A stretch of DNA of 64,000 nucleotides from Streptomyces spororaveus. Lineage in GTDB: Bacteria > Actinomycetota > Actinomycetes > Streptomycetales > Streptomycetaceae. Positions 51,869 through 60,128 of the stretch are shown piece after piece. The stretch's first letter is position 1, and the number at the start of each line of letters is the position of its first letter. The translations under genes were made by a program, and so were the position numbers. The notes beneath the pieces were generated by a model that saw only the letters and a program-made list of their open reading frames with translations, was not told the origin of the DNA and did not search any database. Location of the stretch: NCBI RefSeq assembly GCF_016755875.1, contig NZ_BNED01000005.1, forward strand, positions 248,001 through 312,000, in the 5' to 3' direction.

Positions 51869-52264
51869 TCAGGTGGGCTGGGGGTGGCCGAAGAGGAGGT
51901 CGTAGCCGGGCGGGAGCTGGAGCAGGACCTCGCGCGTGAGGACGTCACCCGCCGCGGCGGCCACGGTGGACAGGACCGCGCCGATGTCCCACAGGGCGGT
52001 CTTCTCGGTGGCGCCCTCGATCCAGGCCGCGGTCGCACGCACGAATCGCTCGGGCGGGAGCGGCTCCGCGGCCTGCAGCGGGTTGAGCAGGATCAGGGCG
52101 TACGTTTCGGGGAGTCGGGCGGCGAGTTCGGCCCGCACGGTGCCGACCAGGTGGGCGCCCAGCAGGGCCAGGACGACGCGGGCCGCCCGTTCCGCTTCCT
52201 GTGGGGTCTGGTACTCGCCGCGTTCCTGGACGTGTGCCTGGAACGACTCCCTGCGTATCGTCAT
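51869..52264 (-). CDS. DUF2267 protein, tandem paralogue
   Basis: 131 residues: SFQAHVQERGEYQTPQEAERAARVVLALLGAHLVGTVRAELAARLPETYALILLNPLQ, then FVRATAAWIEGATEKTALWDIGAVLSTVAAAAGDVLTREVLLQLPPGYDLLFG. Same two-half plan as the downstream gene, with an LPPGYDLLFG/LPDDYALLFE end in both. It begins 100 nt after the HSP18 gene on the same strand, so a heat-inducible operon hsp18-DUF2267-DUF2267 is plausible. Confidence 0.85.
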   Translation of the reverse strand: MTIRRESFQAHVQERGEYQTPQEAERAARVVLALLGAHLVGTVRAELAARLPETYALILLNPLQAAEPLPPERFVRATAAWIEGATEKTALWDIGAVLSTVAAAAGDVLTREVLLQLPPGYDLLFGHPQPT

Positions 52265-52364
52265 GACGTCACCTCCGGGGAGGGCGAACGGTCCGAGGGG
52301 GTGCGGAGGACGGGGTGCCGGAGGGGGATCGGTTCCCCGTCCTCCGCCGCTGGTGCCGGTCTGG

Positions 52365-52799
52365 TCAGCCGGAGATCTGCTTGCGGCCGCTCTCGCCGCC
52401 GATGCTGATCTTGCGGGGCTTGGCGCGCTCGGCGATCGGGATCCGCAGGGTCAGGACACCCGCGTCGTAGTCGGCCTCGATGTGCTCGGTGTCGAGGGTG
52501 TCGGCCAGCATGATCTGGCGGGAGAAGACGCCGAGGGGCCGCTCGGAGAGCTCCATCTGCACGCCGTCGGACTTCCCCGTGGGCCGGCGCTCGGCCTTCA
52601 CCGTCAGCATGTTCCGCTCGACGTCGATGTCGATCGCCTCGGTGCTCACACCGGGGAGGTCGAAGGCGATCACGTAGACGTCGCCCTGACGGTAGGCGTC
52701 CATCGGCATCACGGACGGCTTCGACCACGTACCCGACGTGCCCGAAAGCTGCTGGACGATCCGGTCCATCTCGCGGAACGGGTCGGTGCGCATCAACAT
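52365..52799 (-). CDS. hsp18: HSP18 small heat-shock protein (Hsp20/alpha-crystallin)
   Basis: 144 residues from ATG 52799 (GGAGG 10 nt upstream). The alpha-crystallin domain spans about 35-135: MDAYRQGDVYVIAFDLPGVSTEAIDIDVERNMLTVKAERR, then FSRQIMLADTLDTEHIEADYDAGVLTLRIPIAERAKPRKI, with the IPI-type C-terminal motif. It is an ATP-independent holdase chaperone. The upstream region holds an exact RheA-type operator and the divergent gene encodes the RheA-like regulator, as described for hsp18 of S. albus. Confidence 0.94.
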   Translation of the reverse strand: MLMRTDPFREMDRIVQQLSGTSGTWSKPSVMPMDAYRQGDVYVIAFDLPGVSTEAIDIDVERNMLTVKAERRPTGKSDGVQMELSERPLGVFSRQIMLADTLDTEHIEADYDAGVLTLRIPIAERAKPRKISIGGESGRKQISG

Positions 52800-52866
52800 C
52801 GCGAAACACCTCCAGTTGGTTCAGGCAGAAACTGCCAATGCGCTTCAACGTGCTCCCGTTGTAACA

Positions 52867-52885
52867 TGTCATCGAAACGATGACA
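52867..52885. promoter_or_regulatory. RheA operator between hsp18 and rheA
   Basis: TGTCATC-N5-GATGACA, a perfect 7-bp inverted repeat, equals the operator reported for RheA in the hsp18-rheA divergent region of S. albus. It lies 68 nt upstream of the hsp18 start and 41 nt upstream of the rheA start, so one bound repressor could close both promoters. Confidence 0.85.
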
Positions 52886-52925
52886 AGCAAGAAGTCATCC
52901 GGAGGGTGACGGACTGGAGACGGTA

Positions 52926-53591
52926 ATGAACGAGACCCCTGAGCCGCCCGAGCCGATCCCTTTCCTGGCCGCCACCGCGGCACTGGAGGCGATCAACCAG
53001 GCCGTGAGAGACGCGCGTAAGCCCTTCGCACGCCCGACCGCGGCCGGAGCGGCGGCGACCACAGCGGATACCGACGCCGCTCTGGCCGCGCTGGTGATGC
53101 TGCGCGAGGTCCGCGAGCAGCTCGCCGGTTGGGAGAGCGGCCTGATCGAGACCGCCCGCGGGCAGGGCGCGAGCTGGGCCGACCTCGCGGGCCCGCTCGG
53201 GGTCGCAAGCCGCCAGGCCGCCGAACGCCGCTACCTGCGGCTGCGCCCGGGAGCGGCCGGGAGCACCGGCGAGCAGCGCGTCCAGGCCACACGCGACACA
53301 CGTGCCGCCGACCGCACCGTGACCGCGTGGGCCCGTGACCACGCGGCAGACCTCCGCCGGCTCGCCGCCCAGGTCACCGCACTGACCGATCTCCCCGCCA
53401 GCGCCGAGGGCGCCGTCGGAGACCTGAACCTCGCCCTCGCCGACAACGACGCCGCCCGCCTCGTCCGACCCCTGGCCGACACCCGCGACCACCTGCGGCC
53501 CGAGGACGCCGAGCTCGCAGAACGCATCGACGCCCTGACCCGGCACACCGACCAGCTCCGCCAGGACACCCACGACCAGCGCAGCACCTGA
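52926..53591 (+). CDS. rheA: RheA-like HSP18 transcriptional regulator
   Basis: 221 residues from ATG 52926 (GGAG upstream). The central segment WESGLIETARGQGASWADLAGPLGVASRQAAERRYLRLRP is a helix-turn-helix; the N-terminal part (ATAALEAINQAVRDARKP) and the long C-terminal helices are Ala/Arg/Asp-rich. RheA is a thermosensing repressor that loses DNA binding at high temperature without a cofactor. Divergence from hsp18 and the intact operator support the call. Confidence 0.82.
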   Translation: MNETPEPPEPIPFLAATAALEAINQAVRDARKPFARPTAAGAAATTADTDAALAALVMLREVREQLAGWESGLIETARGQGASWADLAGPLGVASRQAAERRYLRLRPGAAGSTGEQRVQATRDTRAADRTVTAWARDHAADLRRLAAQVTALTDLPASAEGAVGDLNLALADNDAARLVRPLADTRDHLRPEDAELAERIDALTRHTDQLRQDTHDQRST

Positions 53592-53663
53592 CCCTCCCCT
53601 CCCCCGAACCCTCGACAGGCCACGGGGTCCGGGGGCCACGCCACGAACCGAGGAGTACCCACC

Positions 53664-54062
53664 ATGGTCGAACGCCCTTCCCCGGAGGCCGGCGGCAACG
53701 CCATCGCCGTGGAAGTCCTGGATCACGCCGTCGCCATCAGGCCCTCGGGCGAGATCGACATCGAGACGGCCCCCGCCCTGCGGTCCGCTCTCGCCCAAGC
53801 CCTCGCCCACGCCTCACCGGCCAAGCCCGTGACGGTCGACTGCAGCCGCGTCTCCTTCTGCGACTCCTCCGCGCTCAACGCACTCCTCGCCGCGCGGCTC
53901 ACAGCGCAGGAGGCCGGAACCGTCGTCCGCCTGGCAGCCCCCAACCACCAGCTCCAGCGCCTCCTGGAGATGACCGGCGCCCTGCCCCTCTTCCCCGTGG
54001 ACCACGACCCGCCGCCCGCCGACCGCTCCTCGAAGGAATACCCGCACGGGCTGCCTCGGTAG
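53664..54062 (+). CDS. STAS-domain anti-sigma factor antagonist
   Basis: 132 residues from ATG 53664. STAS core: VEVLDHAVAIRPSGEIDIETAPALRSALAQAL, VTVDCSRVSFCDSSALNALLAARLTAQ with the phosphorylatable Ser in CDSSALN, and VRLAAPNHQLQRLLEMTGALPLFPV. A disordered tail of about 20 residues follows. It is the second STAS protein in the island, a possible target of the SpoIIE phosphatase at 45.6 kb. It starts 72 nt after rheA. Confidence 0.9.
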   Translation: MVERPSPEAGGNAIAVEVLDHAVAIRPSGEIDIETAPALRSALAQALAHASPAKPVTVDCSRVSFCDSSALNALLAARLTAQEAGTVVRLAAPNHQLQRLLEMTGALPLFPVDHDPPPADRSSKEYPHGLPR

Positions 54063-54383
54063 GCAGGCCGGTGGTGCACGGGCACCGACCGGAACGCCGG
54101 TTGCAGGCGGTGCCCGATCGGACGGCCGCGGGACGACCACACGGCGAGCTCGCGGCCCCGGCCCTCAGCGGGCTGCGCCTCGTCAGTAGCGTCAGCAAAG
54201 TGTCAGCATTCGTTCGACTAGACCTGACCACAGCCTGGTCCACATGAGACTCGGCATCAAGATCAAAATGTCGCTGCAGAGATCATTTCGACTCCCGCCG
54301 GACCCTCGCAATCGGAACGATGTGAGCCGCCACGTACAGCCCGCACCCATGATGACATCAGCGCTGTTCAGCGCGTCCCACCC
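54063..54383. other. gap with no gene
   Basis: About 320 bp of lower GC than the flanks (around 54250-54300 is notably AT-richer). No frame with a family match; it marks the right end of the stress island and the start of a second decayed patch. Confidence 0.5.
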
Positions 54384-54590
54384 CTAGACTTCAAGCGAGT
54401 TGGGGGCCAGTTCCAGGGCAGGAATCGGAGGGCAGCCGTAGCCCTTCACCTCGCCATAGCGGGTGCCGTTCATCCAGTCTTCGCGGAAGCCTGCAATATC
54501 CTCTTGGGACCGTCCGATCCAGTTCCAGAACGTCTGTCGCGCCATGGTTATCGGGCGAGTACTCGTCAATTTCATGGTCGATGGCAGCAA
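54384..54590 (-). pseudogene. pirin C-terminal fragment
   Basis: The frame reads FWNWIGRSQEDIAGFREDWMNGTRYGEVKGYGCPPIPALELAP, the conserved C-terminal end of pirin (NFIGRS-HEEI-x-R-x-W-x-G-x-RF-G-V-x-GY). The N-terminal cupin with the metal ligands is missing; upstream sequence belongs to something else. Remnant of a pirin-like quercetinase or redox cofactor protein gene. Confidence 0.65.
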
Positions 54591-54623
54591 CGCATGAGCC
54601 GGATACCGCTCAACCGGCCGTGC

Positions 54624-54959
54624 TTACGCGGCCACGTCCTGTCGAGCGCCGTCGAGTTGGTCTGCCACCGCGACGACGGGCCACGAATACCTGACGTCCC
54701 TCCCCGACTTGGGGGACACACGAGCATGCCGAATCCGGATCTTCAGCAGGGCGTCGCTCCCCTCACCCTTCAGTGGCACCCCCACCTCGTCCAGGGACTC
54801 AGCCAGCGACCAGGAGGAGGACTCCAGGCGGAAGATGCCGAGTGCGGGCGCGGCCTGAAGCCGAAGGCGCAGCTCCACTTCAGGCTCGGGACCGATCCGC
54901 TTCCTCGCCGCGATCTTGCCGAGTACGTCGATCACGTCTGGTGATGCAGCGCGGCGCAT
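54624..54959 (-). pseudogene. recombination-directionality-factor-like fragment
   Basis: 111 residues from ATG 54959: VELRLRLQAAPALGIFRLESSSWSLAESLDEVG, then VSPKSGRDVRYSWPVVAVADQL. This resembles the C-terminal part of recombination directionality factors (Gp3-like) of actinophages and integrative elements, where GIxRLxSxSW and the KSGRDVxYxxPV strand are conserved. The N-terminal half is absent, so it is probably inactive. Together with the integrase relic at 24.5 kb it points to former integrative elements. Confidence 0.4.
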
Positions 54960-55029
54960 CGGCGTCCCCCCGAAGAGCTGAGCCGCCGTTTCCGCGACCT
55001 CGCTGTCCGCGGTGGTAAGCAGCCAGCCA

Positions 55030-55982
55030 GGACTGACGTCTCGTCCGCCTGGGCGAGGTCTCCCACCTCGTGCGGGTCGGCCAGGCCGTCGGCTACGTCG
55101 GTCCCGCGGCCCACCGGGGCTTCGACCTCACCGGGATGGCCGCGGACATCGCCGCCCAAGACCCCTTCCTGAGGCGGGTGTTCACCTTCGAGGCACCGGG
55201 TCGATCGAGCGCCGACCAGGTGGCCTTCTTCCTGCCCTCCGGCGGTACCACTGCGGAGCCCGCGCTCGCTCCGCGCACGCACAACGACTACGCCTACCAG
55301 GCCCGGGCCGCCGCGGAGCTGGTGTCGCTGACCGCGAACGACGTGTACCTCGCGGCGCTGCCCGCCGGGTCCGACTTCGCCTTCGGCTGTCCCGGCATCC
55401 TCGGCACGCTCTCCGTCGGCGGCACCGTCGTCCTGGTCGAGGGCCCCGGGGCCGACGGGTGCCTCGCGGCCGTCGAGCGCGAGCGGGTCACCATCACGTC
55501 GCTGGAGCCCGCCGCCGCCAGGCTCTGGCTCGACCTGCTTCCCAGGGTCCGGGCCGACGTGAGCAGTCTGCGTCTCGTGCAGATCGGTGGCGGGCCCCTG
55601 GACCGGGCGACCGCCGAACGGGTGGGCCCGGCGTCGGGCTGTCGCCTCCAGCAGGTCCTCGGCACGGCCGAGGGGCTGCTCACCCTCACCCGGCCCGCCG
55701 ATCCGGACGAGACCGTCCTCACCCACGCAGGGCCGCCCGCTCTCGCCCGGCGACGAGATCCGCGTGGTCGACGCCGACGGCGTGGACGTTCCCGAGGGGG
55801 AACCCGGCCGGCTCCTCGCCCGCGGTCCGCGCACCCTGCGGGGTTACTACCGGGCGCCCGACCGCAACGCACGCTCCTTCACCCCCGACGGGTACTTCCG
55901 CACCGGCGTCCTCGCGCGGCGCACCCTGGACGGCGGACTGGTGGTGACCGGCCACCACACCGACGTCCCGTCAGCCCTGTGA
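55030..55982 (+). pseudogene. 2,3-dihydroxybenzoate-AMP ligase (EntE/DhbE-like), degraded
   Basis: The open part reads AVGYVGPAAHRGFDLTGMAADIA, the phosphate loop FFLPSGGTTAEPALAPRTHNDYAYQARAAAEL, RLVQIGGGPLDRATAERVGPASGCRLQQVLGTAEGLLTLTRPAD. About 55735 one base is off; the next frame carries GDEIRVVDADGVDVPEGEPGRLLARGPRTLRGYYRAPDRNARSFTPDGYFRTG and then stops. The first 200 residues and the C-terminal catalytic-lysine subdomain are gone. The parent enzyme would have activated an aryl acid for a catechol siderophore. It is now a remnant. Confidence 0.75.
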
Positions 55983-56011
55983 CGGGCGGCCGCCGGTGGG
56001 AGGATGGGCCG

Positions 56012-56545
56012 ATGCCGACACCGATGCCGATGGACCGTGGACCGATGGATCTGGAGGCCTACGTCGAACGGACGCGCGGCGGGCCGTGCTTCGTCTGCGC
56101 CTTCCTCGCCGGACACCCGGACTACGCGCACGAGAAGGTCTTCGAGGACGAGCAGCACGTGGCCTTCCTCGACCGCTGGCCCACCCTCCCCTGCAAGGTC
56201 CTGGTGGCTCCCAAGGCGCACATCGAACACGCCGTGCGCGATCTGGACGCCACGGCCTACACCCGGCTGATGCTGGTCGTGCGGGAGGTCGCGCTCGCTG
56301 TCGAGGACGTCCTCGACAGCGAGCGGACCTACCTGTACTCGCTGGGGAGCCGGCAGGGCAACGCCCACCTGCACTGGCACATCGCGGCGCTGCCTCCCGG
56401 GGTTCCGTACGAACGGCAGCAGTTCCACGCCCTGATGACCGAGAACGGCGTCCTGTCGCCGTCGCCCGCCGAGCAGTCCGCCACGGCGGCGCTGCTGCGC
56501 GCGGCGCTCGCCGCGCGCAGCGCGGTCCCCGAACCGCCGCGGTGA
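56012..56545 (+). CDS. HIT-family protein
   Basis: ATG 56012 has GGAGG 8 nt upstream; the frame is open much further up but that is the adenylating-enzyme remnant. 177 residues. It has a zinc-type CFVC pair (GGPCFVCAFLAGHPDY), a HIT core (HVAFLDRWPTLPCKVLVAPKAHIEHAVRDL) and the histidine triad GNAHLHWHIAALP. Typically a nucleotide hydrolase or transferase acting on adenylated compounds. Translation initiation is independent of the remnant upstream. Confidence 0.88.
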   Translation: MPTPMPMDRGPMDLEAYVERTRGGPCFVCAFLAGHPDYAHEKVFEDEQHVAFLDRWPTLPCKVLVAPKAHIEHAVRDLDATAYTRLMLVVREVALAVEDVLDSERTYLYSLGSRQGNAHLHWHIAALPPGVPYERQQFHALMTENGVLSPSPAEQSATAALLRAALAARSAVPEPPR

Positions 56546-56547
56546 GC

Positions 56548-56898
56548 TCAGGCCTTGGCGGCGGCGTGGTCGTGGTGGTCGAGCTCCCAGGCGTGGTGCT
56601 TGAACTCGTGGCGGAAGTCGGCGTGGTCCTCCCACTGGCGGGCGATCCCGCGCAGCACGTCCCAGTTCTGCTCCACCGACTGGTCGATGACACGGCGCAT
56701 GGCCGGCTCCGCGGATTCCCGCTTCTCGATGAGGCCCTTGACGGCGGAGGCCTCCAGGACGGAGTTGCGCAGCGCACGCAGGGCGCGGGAGGTGTCGTCC
56801 ATGGCGAAGCCGTGTTCGCTGCCCGTCGCCTCGTCGAACAGCGGGGTGAGCCGCGCCTCGATGAATGCGGTGATCCGCTCGAAGTGCTGCACGTCCAT
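56548..56898 (-). CDS. DUF6221-like protein
   Basis: ATG 56898 follows GGGAG. 116 residues, helical: MDVQHFERITAFIEARLTPLFDEATG, DDTSRALRALRNSVLEASAVKGLIEKRE, VEQNWDVLRGIARQWEDHADFRHEFKHHAWELDHHDHAAAKA. It resembles DUF6221, with the usual ending VLRALA-x-x-Y/WxxHPDYR; the His-rich tail is longer than usual. Function unknown. It is convergent with the HIT gene, the stops nearly touching. Confidence 0.65.
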   Translation of the reverse strand: MDVQHFERITAFIEARLTPLFDEATGSEHGFAMDDTSRALRALRNSVLEASAVKGLIEKRESAEPAMRRVIDQSVEQNWDVLRGIARQWEDHADFRHEFKHHAWELDHHDHAAAKA

Positions 56899-57034
56899 CG
56901 GGGGCTCCCTCTCCTGCCGGAACCGCACGCGGCCCCGGCGTCTCCACTCGCTTCTGCTGTTCGGGGGCCATTATCCAGCAGCCCCCCATGATCTATTTTG
57001 ATCATCCGCTGTACGCGATCTATGTGGGGGACCC

Positions 57035-57919
57035 GTGGACGGGAATGTGTACCTGACGGAACGTTTCGAAGAGCACCGCTCTCACCTGAGAGCGGTGTCC
57101 TACCGCATGCTCGGCTCGCTCGCCGAGGCCGACGACGCCGTCCAGGAGACCTGGCTGCGCCTCGACCGTACCGACGTCAGCGAGGTGGAGAACCTCGGCG
57201 GCTGGCTGACCACGGTCGTGTCGCGCGTCTGCCTCAACATGCTGCGCTCGCGCGAGTCCCGGCGCGAGGACTCCATGGAGACCTATCCGTCCGATCCCGC
57301 CGTCAGCCGTGAGGACACGGTCGACCCCGAGCAGGAGGCCCTGCTGGCCGACTCGGTGGGGCTGGCGCTGCTGGTGGTCCTCGACCAGCTGGCACCGGCC
57401 GAACGTCTGGCGTTCGTGCTGCACGACCTGTTCGCCGTGCCCTTCGACGAGATCGCCCCGCTGATCGAGAAGACCCCGGCGGCGACCCGTCAGCTCGCGA
57501 GCCGCGCCCGCCGCCGGGTCAAGGGGGCCCCGCTGGTGCCCGAGGCCGATCTGACCCGACGGCGCCGGGTCGTGGACGCCTTCCTCGCCGCCACCCGCGG
57601 CGGGGACTTCGACGCGCTCGTCGCCCTGCTCCACCCCGACGTGGTGCTCCGGGCCGACAAGGCCGTCGGACCCACCCCCGGCCCGCTCCTCGTCCGCGGC
57701 GCCGTCACCGTCGCCACGGGAGCCATGGCCGCCATGCAGCGGGCGCAGTCCACGGTGCCGGCCCTGGTCGACGGAGTGGTCGGCCTGGCGATGGCCCCCC
57801 TGGGACGGCTGTTCCTGGTACTCGGCTTCACGATCGAGGACGGTCTGATCACGGAGATCGACATCGTGGCGGAACCGGAGCGTATCGGCGCGCTCGAAAT
57901 CGCCGCGCTCGACGTCTGA
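57035..57919 (+). CDS. SigJ/ECF41-type sigma factor with SnoaL-like tail
   Basis: 294 residues from GTG 57035. Sigma region 2 (FEEHRSHLRAVSYRMLGSLAEADDAVQETWLRL, LGGWLTTVVSRVCLNMLRSRESRRED) and region 4 (APAERLAFVLHDLFAVPFDEIAPLIEKTPAATRQLASRARRRV) are followed by a SnoaL-like domain (VVDAFLAATRGGDFDALVALLHPDVVLRAD, VVGLAMAPLGRLFLVLGFTIEDGLITEIDIVAEPERI). In ECF41 the C-terminal domain controls activity in place of a separate anti-sigma factor. The usual carboxymuconolactone-decarboxylase-type partner gene is not adjacent. Confidence 0.92.
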   Translation: MDGNVYLTERFEEHRSHLRAVSYRMLGSLAEADDAVQETWLRLDRTDVSEVENLGGWLTTVVSRVCLNMLRSRESRREDSMETYPSDPAVSREDTVDPEQEALLADSVGLALLVVLDQLAPAERLAFVLHDLFAVPFDEIAPLIEKTPAATRQLASRARRRVKGAPLVPEADLTRRRRVVDAFLAATRGGDFDALVALLHPDVVLRADKAVGPTPGPLLVRGAVTVATGAMAAMQRAQSTVPALVDGVVGLAMAPLGRLFLVLGFTIEDGLITEIDIVAEPERIGALEIAALDV

Positions 57920-58011
57920 GGCCGGGTGTCCGCCGCCCGGAAGCGGCCGTAGCGATTCCGTGCCGCGGCATCCTCTTCTGGGCCGCGGCACGGCGCTCAC
58001 ATACTGGCGCC

Positions 58012-59217
58012 GTGACCGACTACGTCAAGCACCTGCCGACGGCGGCGATACCGCAGGGCCCGGTCGCGGCGTGGGGCGCCGACAACGCCCCGCGCTGGCT
58101 CCGGGCCCGCGTGCCGGCGGTGTTCGCGCCCGCCGCCGGTGCCCGCCTCCTCACGGGCCCGGTCCTCCTTGCCGTCGCGCTGACGGCCGAGTCCGCCGGG
58201 GGGTGGCGGGGTTTCGCGGCGATCGCCCTGCTGGCCGCACTGCCGTTCTGGTTCCGGTACATGCCGGTGGCCACCCTGCTCGCCGCGCCCGCCCTCGCGG
58301 CCGAGGCCGTCCTGGCCTTTCCCGGCTCCCCCGACAGGGCGGGCCGGGCCGGTCACGGGCTGGTGGCCGCCGTCGCCGCGTGGGCGTTCACCGGTGCGGT
58401 GCTCCGGCTGCGCGCCCGGCACCGCCAGCGCGAACTGGCCCTCGCCGCGGCCGGATCCGCCCGCTTCCCGGTGCCGGCCGTGCTTCCGGCCGCCCACCTG
58501 CGCCGCGGACGGCCGGGCATCGTCCTCGGCTCCGTGTGCTGCCTGGCGGCCGCCGGAGCCCTCGCCCACCCGTACGGGCCGTTCGGCGGGCGGCTGTTCG
58601 CCACGCTGCTGCTGGTCGCCGGTACCACCGCGCTCGGCCGGAACCTGGCCCGGCGCCGGGCGGCCCGGCGCCTGCGCGGGCGGCCGCAGCCCGTGCTCCT
58701 GGTCGGCGTACGGGCCTCCGCGTCCGGACACCACTGGCTGTGCCCGGACGCCGACACCCCCACCGCCCCGCCTCTGATCGCCGCCTTCCCGCGAGCCGGG
58801 GACACCGCCGCGGGGCAGCGGATCCTGCTCGCCCGCTCCGAACCGAGCCTGCGCGCGGACCATCACGACATCGACCCGCGCCGGGAACCGTTCCAGGCCG
58901 TCCTGTACGGAGCCGTGTACGAGGGCGCCGAGGTCCTCCTGGAGAGCGCCGTCTACGACCAGGACGTCCGCCTCGTCTCAGCCGTCACGGCCGCCCCACT
59001 GCTCCCGCGCCGGCGCCACGGGCTGCGGGAATGGAAGCCGGCGGGCCTCTCGTACCGCGAGTCCGTGCGCGAGCAGGCGCGCCGGGACGAGGAACGCAGG
59101 CGCGACCGGGAGCGGGCACAGTCACGCAACTCCGACTCCTCCACCGGTGGCGGATGCGGCGGCGGCTGTGGAGGGGGATGCGGCGGAGGGTGCGGCGGCT
59201 GCGGCGGCTGCGGCTGA
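58012..59217 (+). CDS. membrane protein with C-terminal Gly/Cys-repeat tail
   Basis: 401 residues. It has five to six hydrophobic segments between about residues 40 and 220, a soluble C-terminal half (LIAAFPRAGDTAAGQRILLARSEPSLRADHH, VYEGAEVLLESAVYDQDVRLVSAV), a charged RRDEERRRDRERAQ helix and a last stretch of about 25 residues made only of Gly and Cys as GGGC/GGC units (six cysteines). I recognise no family. The tail could bind metal or form disulphide-linked assemblies. The stop is followed by a terminator. Confidence 0.75.
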   Translation: MTDYVKHLPTAAIPQGPVAAWGADNAPRWLRARVPAVFAPAAGARLLTGPVLLAVALTAESAGGWRGFAAIALLAALPFWFRYMPVATLLAAPALAAEAVLAFPGSPDRAGRAGHGLVAAVAAWAFTGAVLRLRARHRQRELALAAAGSARFPVPAVLPAAHLRRGRPGIVLGSVCCLAAAGALAHPYGPFGGRLFATLLLVAGTTALGRNLARRRAARRLRGRPQPVLLVGVRASASGHHWLCPDADTPTAPPLIAAFPRAGDTAAGQRILLARSEPSLRADHHDIDPRREPFQAVLYGAVYEGAEVLLESAVYDQDVRLVSAVTAAPLLPRRRHGLREWKPAGLSYRESVREQARRDEERRRDRERAQSRNSDSSTGGGCGGGCGGGCGGGCGGCGGCG

Positions 59218-59219
59218 CA

Positions 59220-59272
59220 CCCCGCCCCTGCCCCCGGGTCCGGGGGACAGGGTCCAGGGGGCAGAGGCGGGG
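59220..59272. terminator. bidirectional hairpin terminator
   Basis: Bases 59220-59235 pair with 59257-59272 at 15 of 16 positions (CCCCGCCCCTGCCCCC against GGGGGCAGAGGCGGGG). It lies between convergent genes. Confidence 0.65.
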
Positions 59273-59280
59273 CGCTGCGC

Positions 59281-59997
59281 TCAGGGCGCGAGTACGTCCA
59301 GTTCCTCCAGCGCCCCCACCGCGATCCGGCGGGTCAGCGCCTCGGCGCGCGCCGCGTCGCCCTCGCGGACCGCCTCGGCCACCTGGACGTGCAGGGTGAC
59401 GGCGGCGGGGTCGGGATCGTGGAACATCACCGCGTGCTCGGTGCGGCCGGTCAGCACCTCGGCGACGACGTCTCCGAGGCGGGCGAACATCTCGTTGCCC
59501 GAGGCGTTCAGCACCACGCGGTGGAAGGCGATGTCGTGCCGCAGGTAGCCCTCCAGCTGGTGGCCGCGCGAGGTGCGGACCATACCCAGGGCCGCCTCGG
59601 TGAGTTCGGCGCACTGCTGCGGTGTGGCCAGCCTCGCCGCGAGTCCGGCCGCGACCGGCTCGATCGCGGAGCGCAGCACGGTGAGGGAACGCAGCTGCCG
59701 GGACCGGTCGGTGCCGGCCAGGCGCCAGCGGATCACGCGCGGGTCGTAGACGTTCCACTCCTCGGTGGGGCGCACGGTGACACCGACCCGGCGGCGGGAC
59801 TCGACCAGGTGCATCGACTCCAGTACGCGGACGACCTCCCGTACGACGGTGCGGGAGGCGTCGAAGCGTTCGGCGATCTCGTCCGTGCGCAGGACGCTGC
59901 CGGGCGGGTACTCCCCCGCCGTGATCGCGAGCCCGAGGGTGTCCAGCACGTGGGTGTGGAGCCCCTGCCCCTGTCCAGGACTGCCTTCGGTGGTCAT
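59281..59997 (-). CDS. FadR-subfamily GntR regulator of gluconate use
   Basis: 238 residues. The GntR winged helix is at 10-75 (LGLAITAGEYPPGSVLRTDEIAERFDASRTVVREVVRVLESMHLVESRRRVG). A FCD effector domain follows (LRSLTVLRSAIEPVAAGLAARLA, HDIAFHRVVLNASGNEMFARLGDVVAEVL, HLQVAEAVREGDAARAEALTRRIAV), with the Asp/His metal ligands of FCD proteins. Divergent from gluconokinase, so it most likely represses gntK-gntP and responds to gluconate or 6-phosphogluconate. Confidence 0.9.
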   Translation of the reverse strand: MTTEGSPGQGQGLHTHVLDTLGLAITAGEYPPGSVLRTDEIAERFDASRTVVREVVRVLESMHLVESRRRVGVTVRPTEEWNVYDPRVIRWRLAGTDRSRQLRSLTVLRSAIEPVAAGLAARLATPQQCAELTEAALGMVRTSRGHQLEGYLRHDIAFHRVVLNASGNEMFARLGDVVAEVLTGRTEHAVMFHDPDPAAVTLHVQVAEAVREGDAARAEALTRRIAVGALEELDVLAP

Positions 59998-60128
59998 GAC
60001 GTAAGCGTACGGTCACACCCCAGCCCACAAAAGATGTGATGTTTCCGACCTGAGGCTTGAATACGTAGTACTTAATGCGCTTCAGTGGTGCCACACGAAC
60101 GTATGTCGACGAGGACAGCGAGGTAGAC
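59998..60128. promoter_or_regulatory. divergent promoter region of the gluconate module
   Basis: The gap between the regulator and gluconokinase is AT-richer than its surroundings. The imperfect repeat ATAC-GTA-GTAC at 60062-60072 is the best candidate operator; the evidence is only its position and partial symmetry. Confidence 0.3.
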
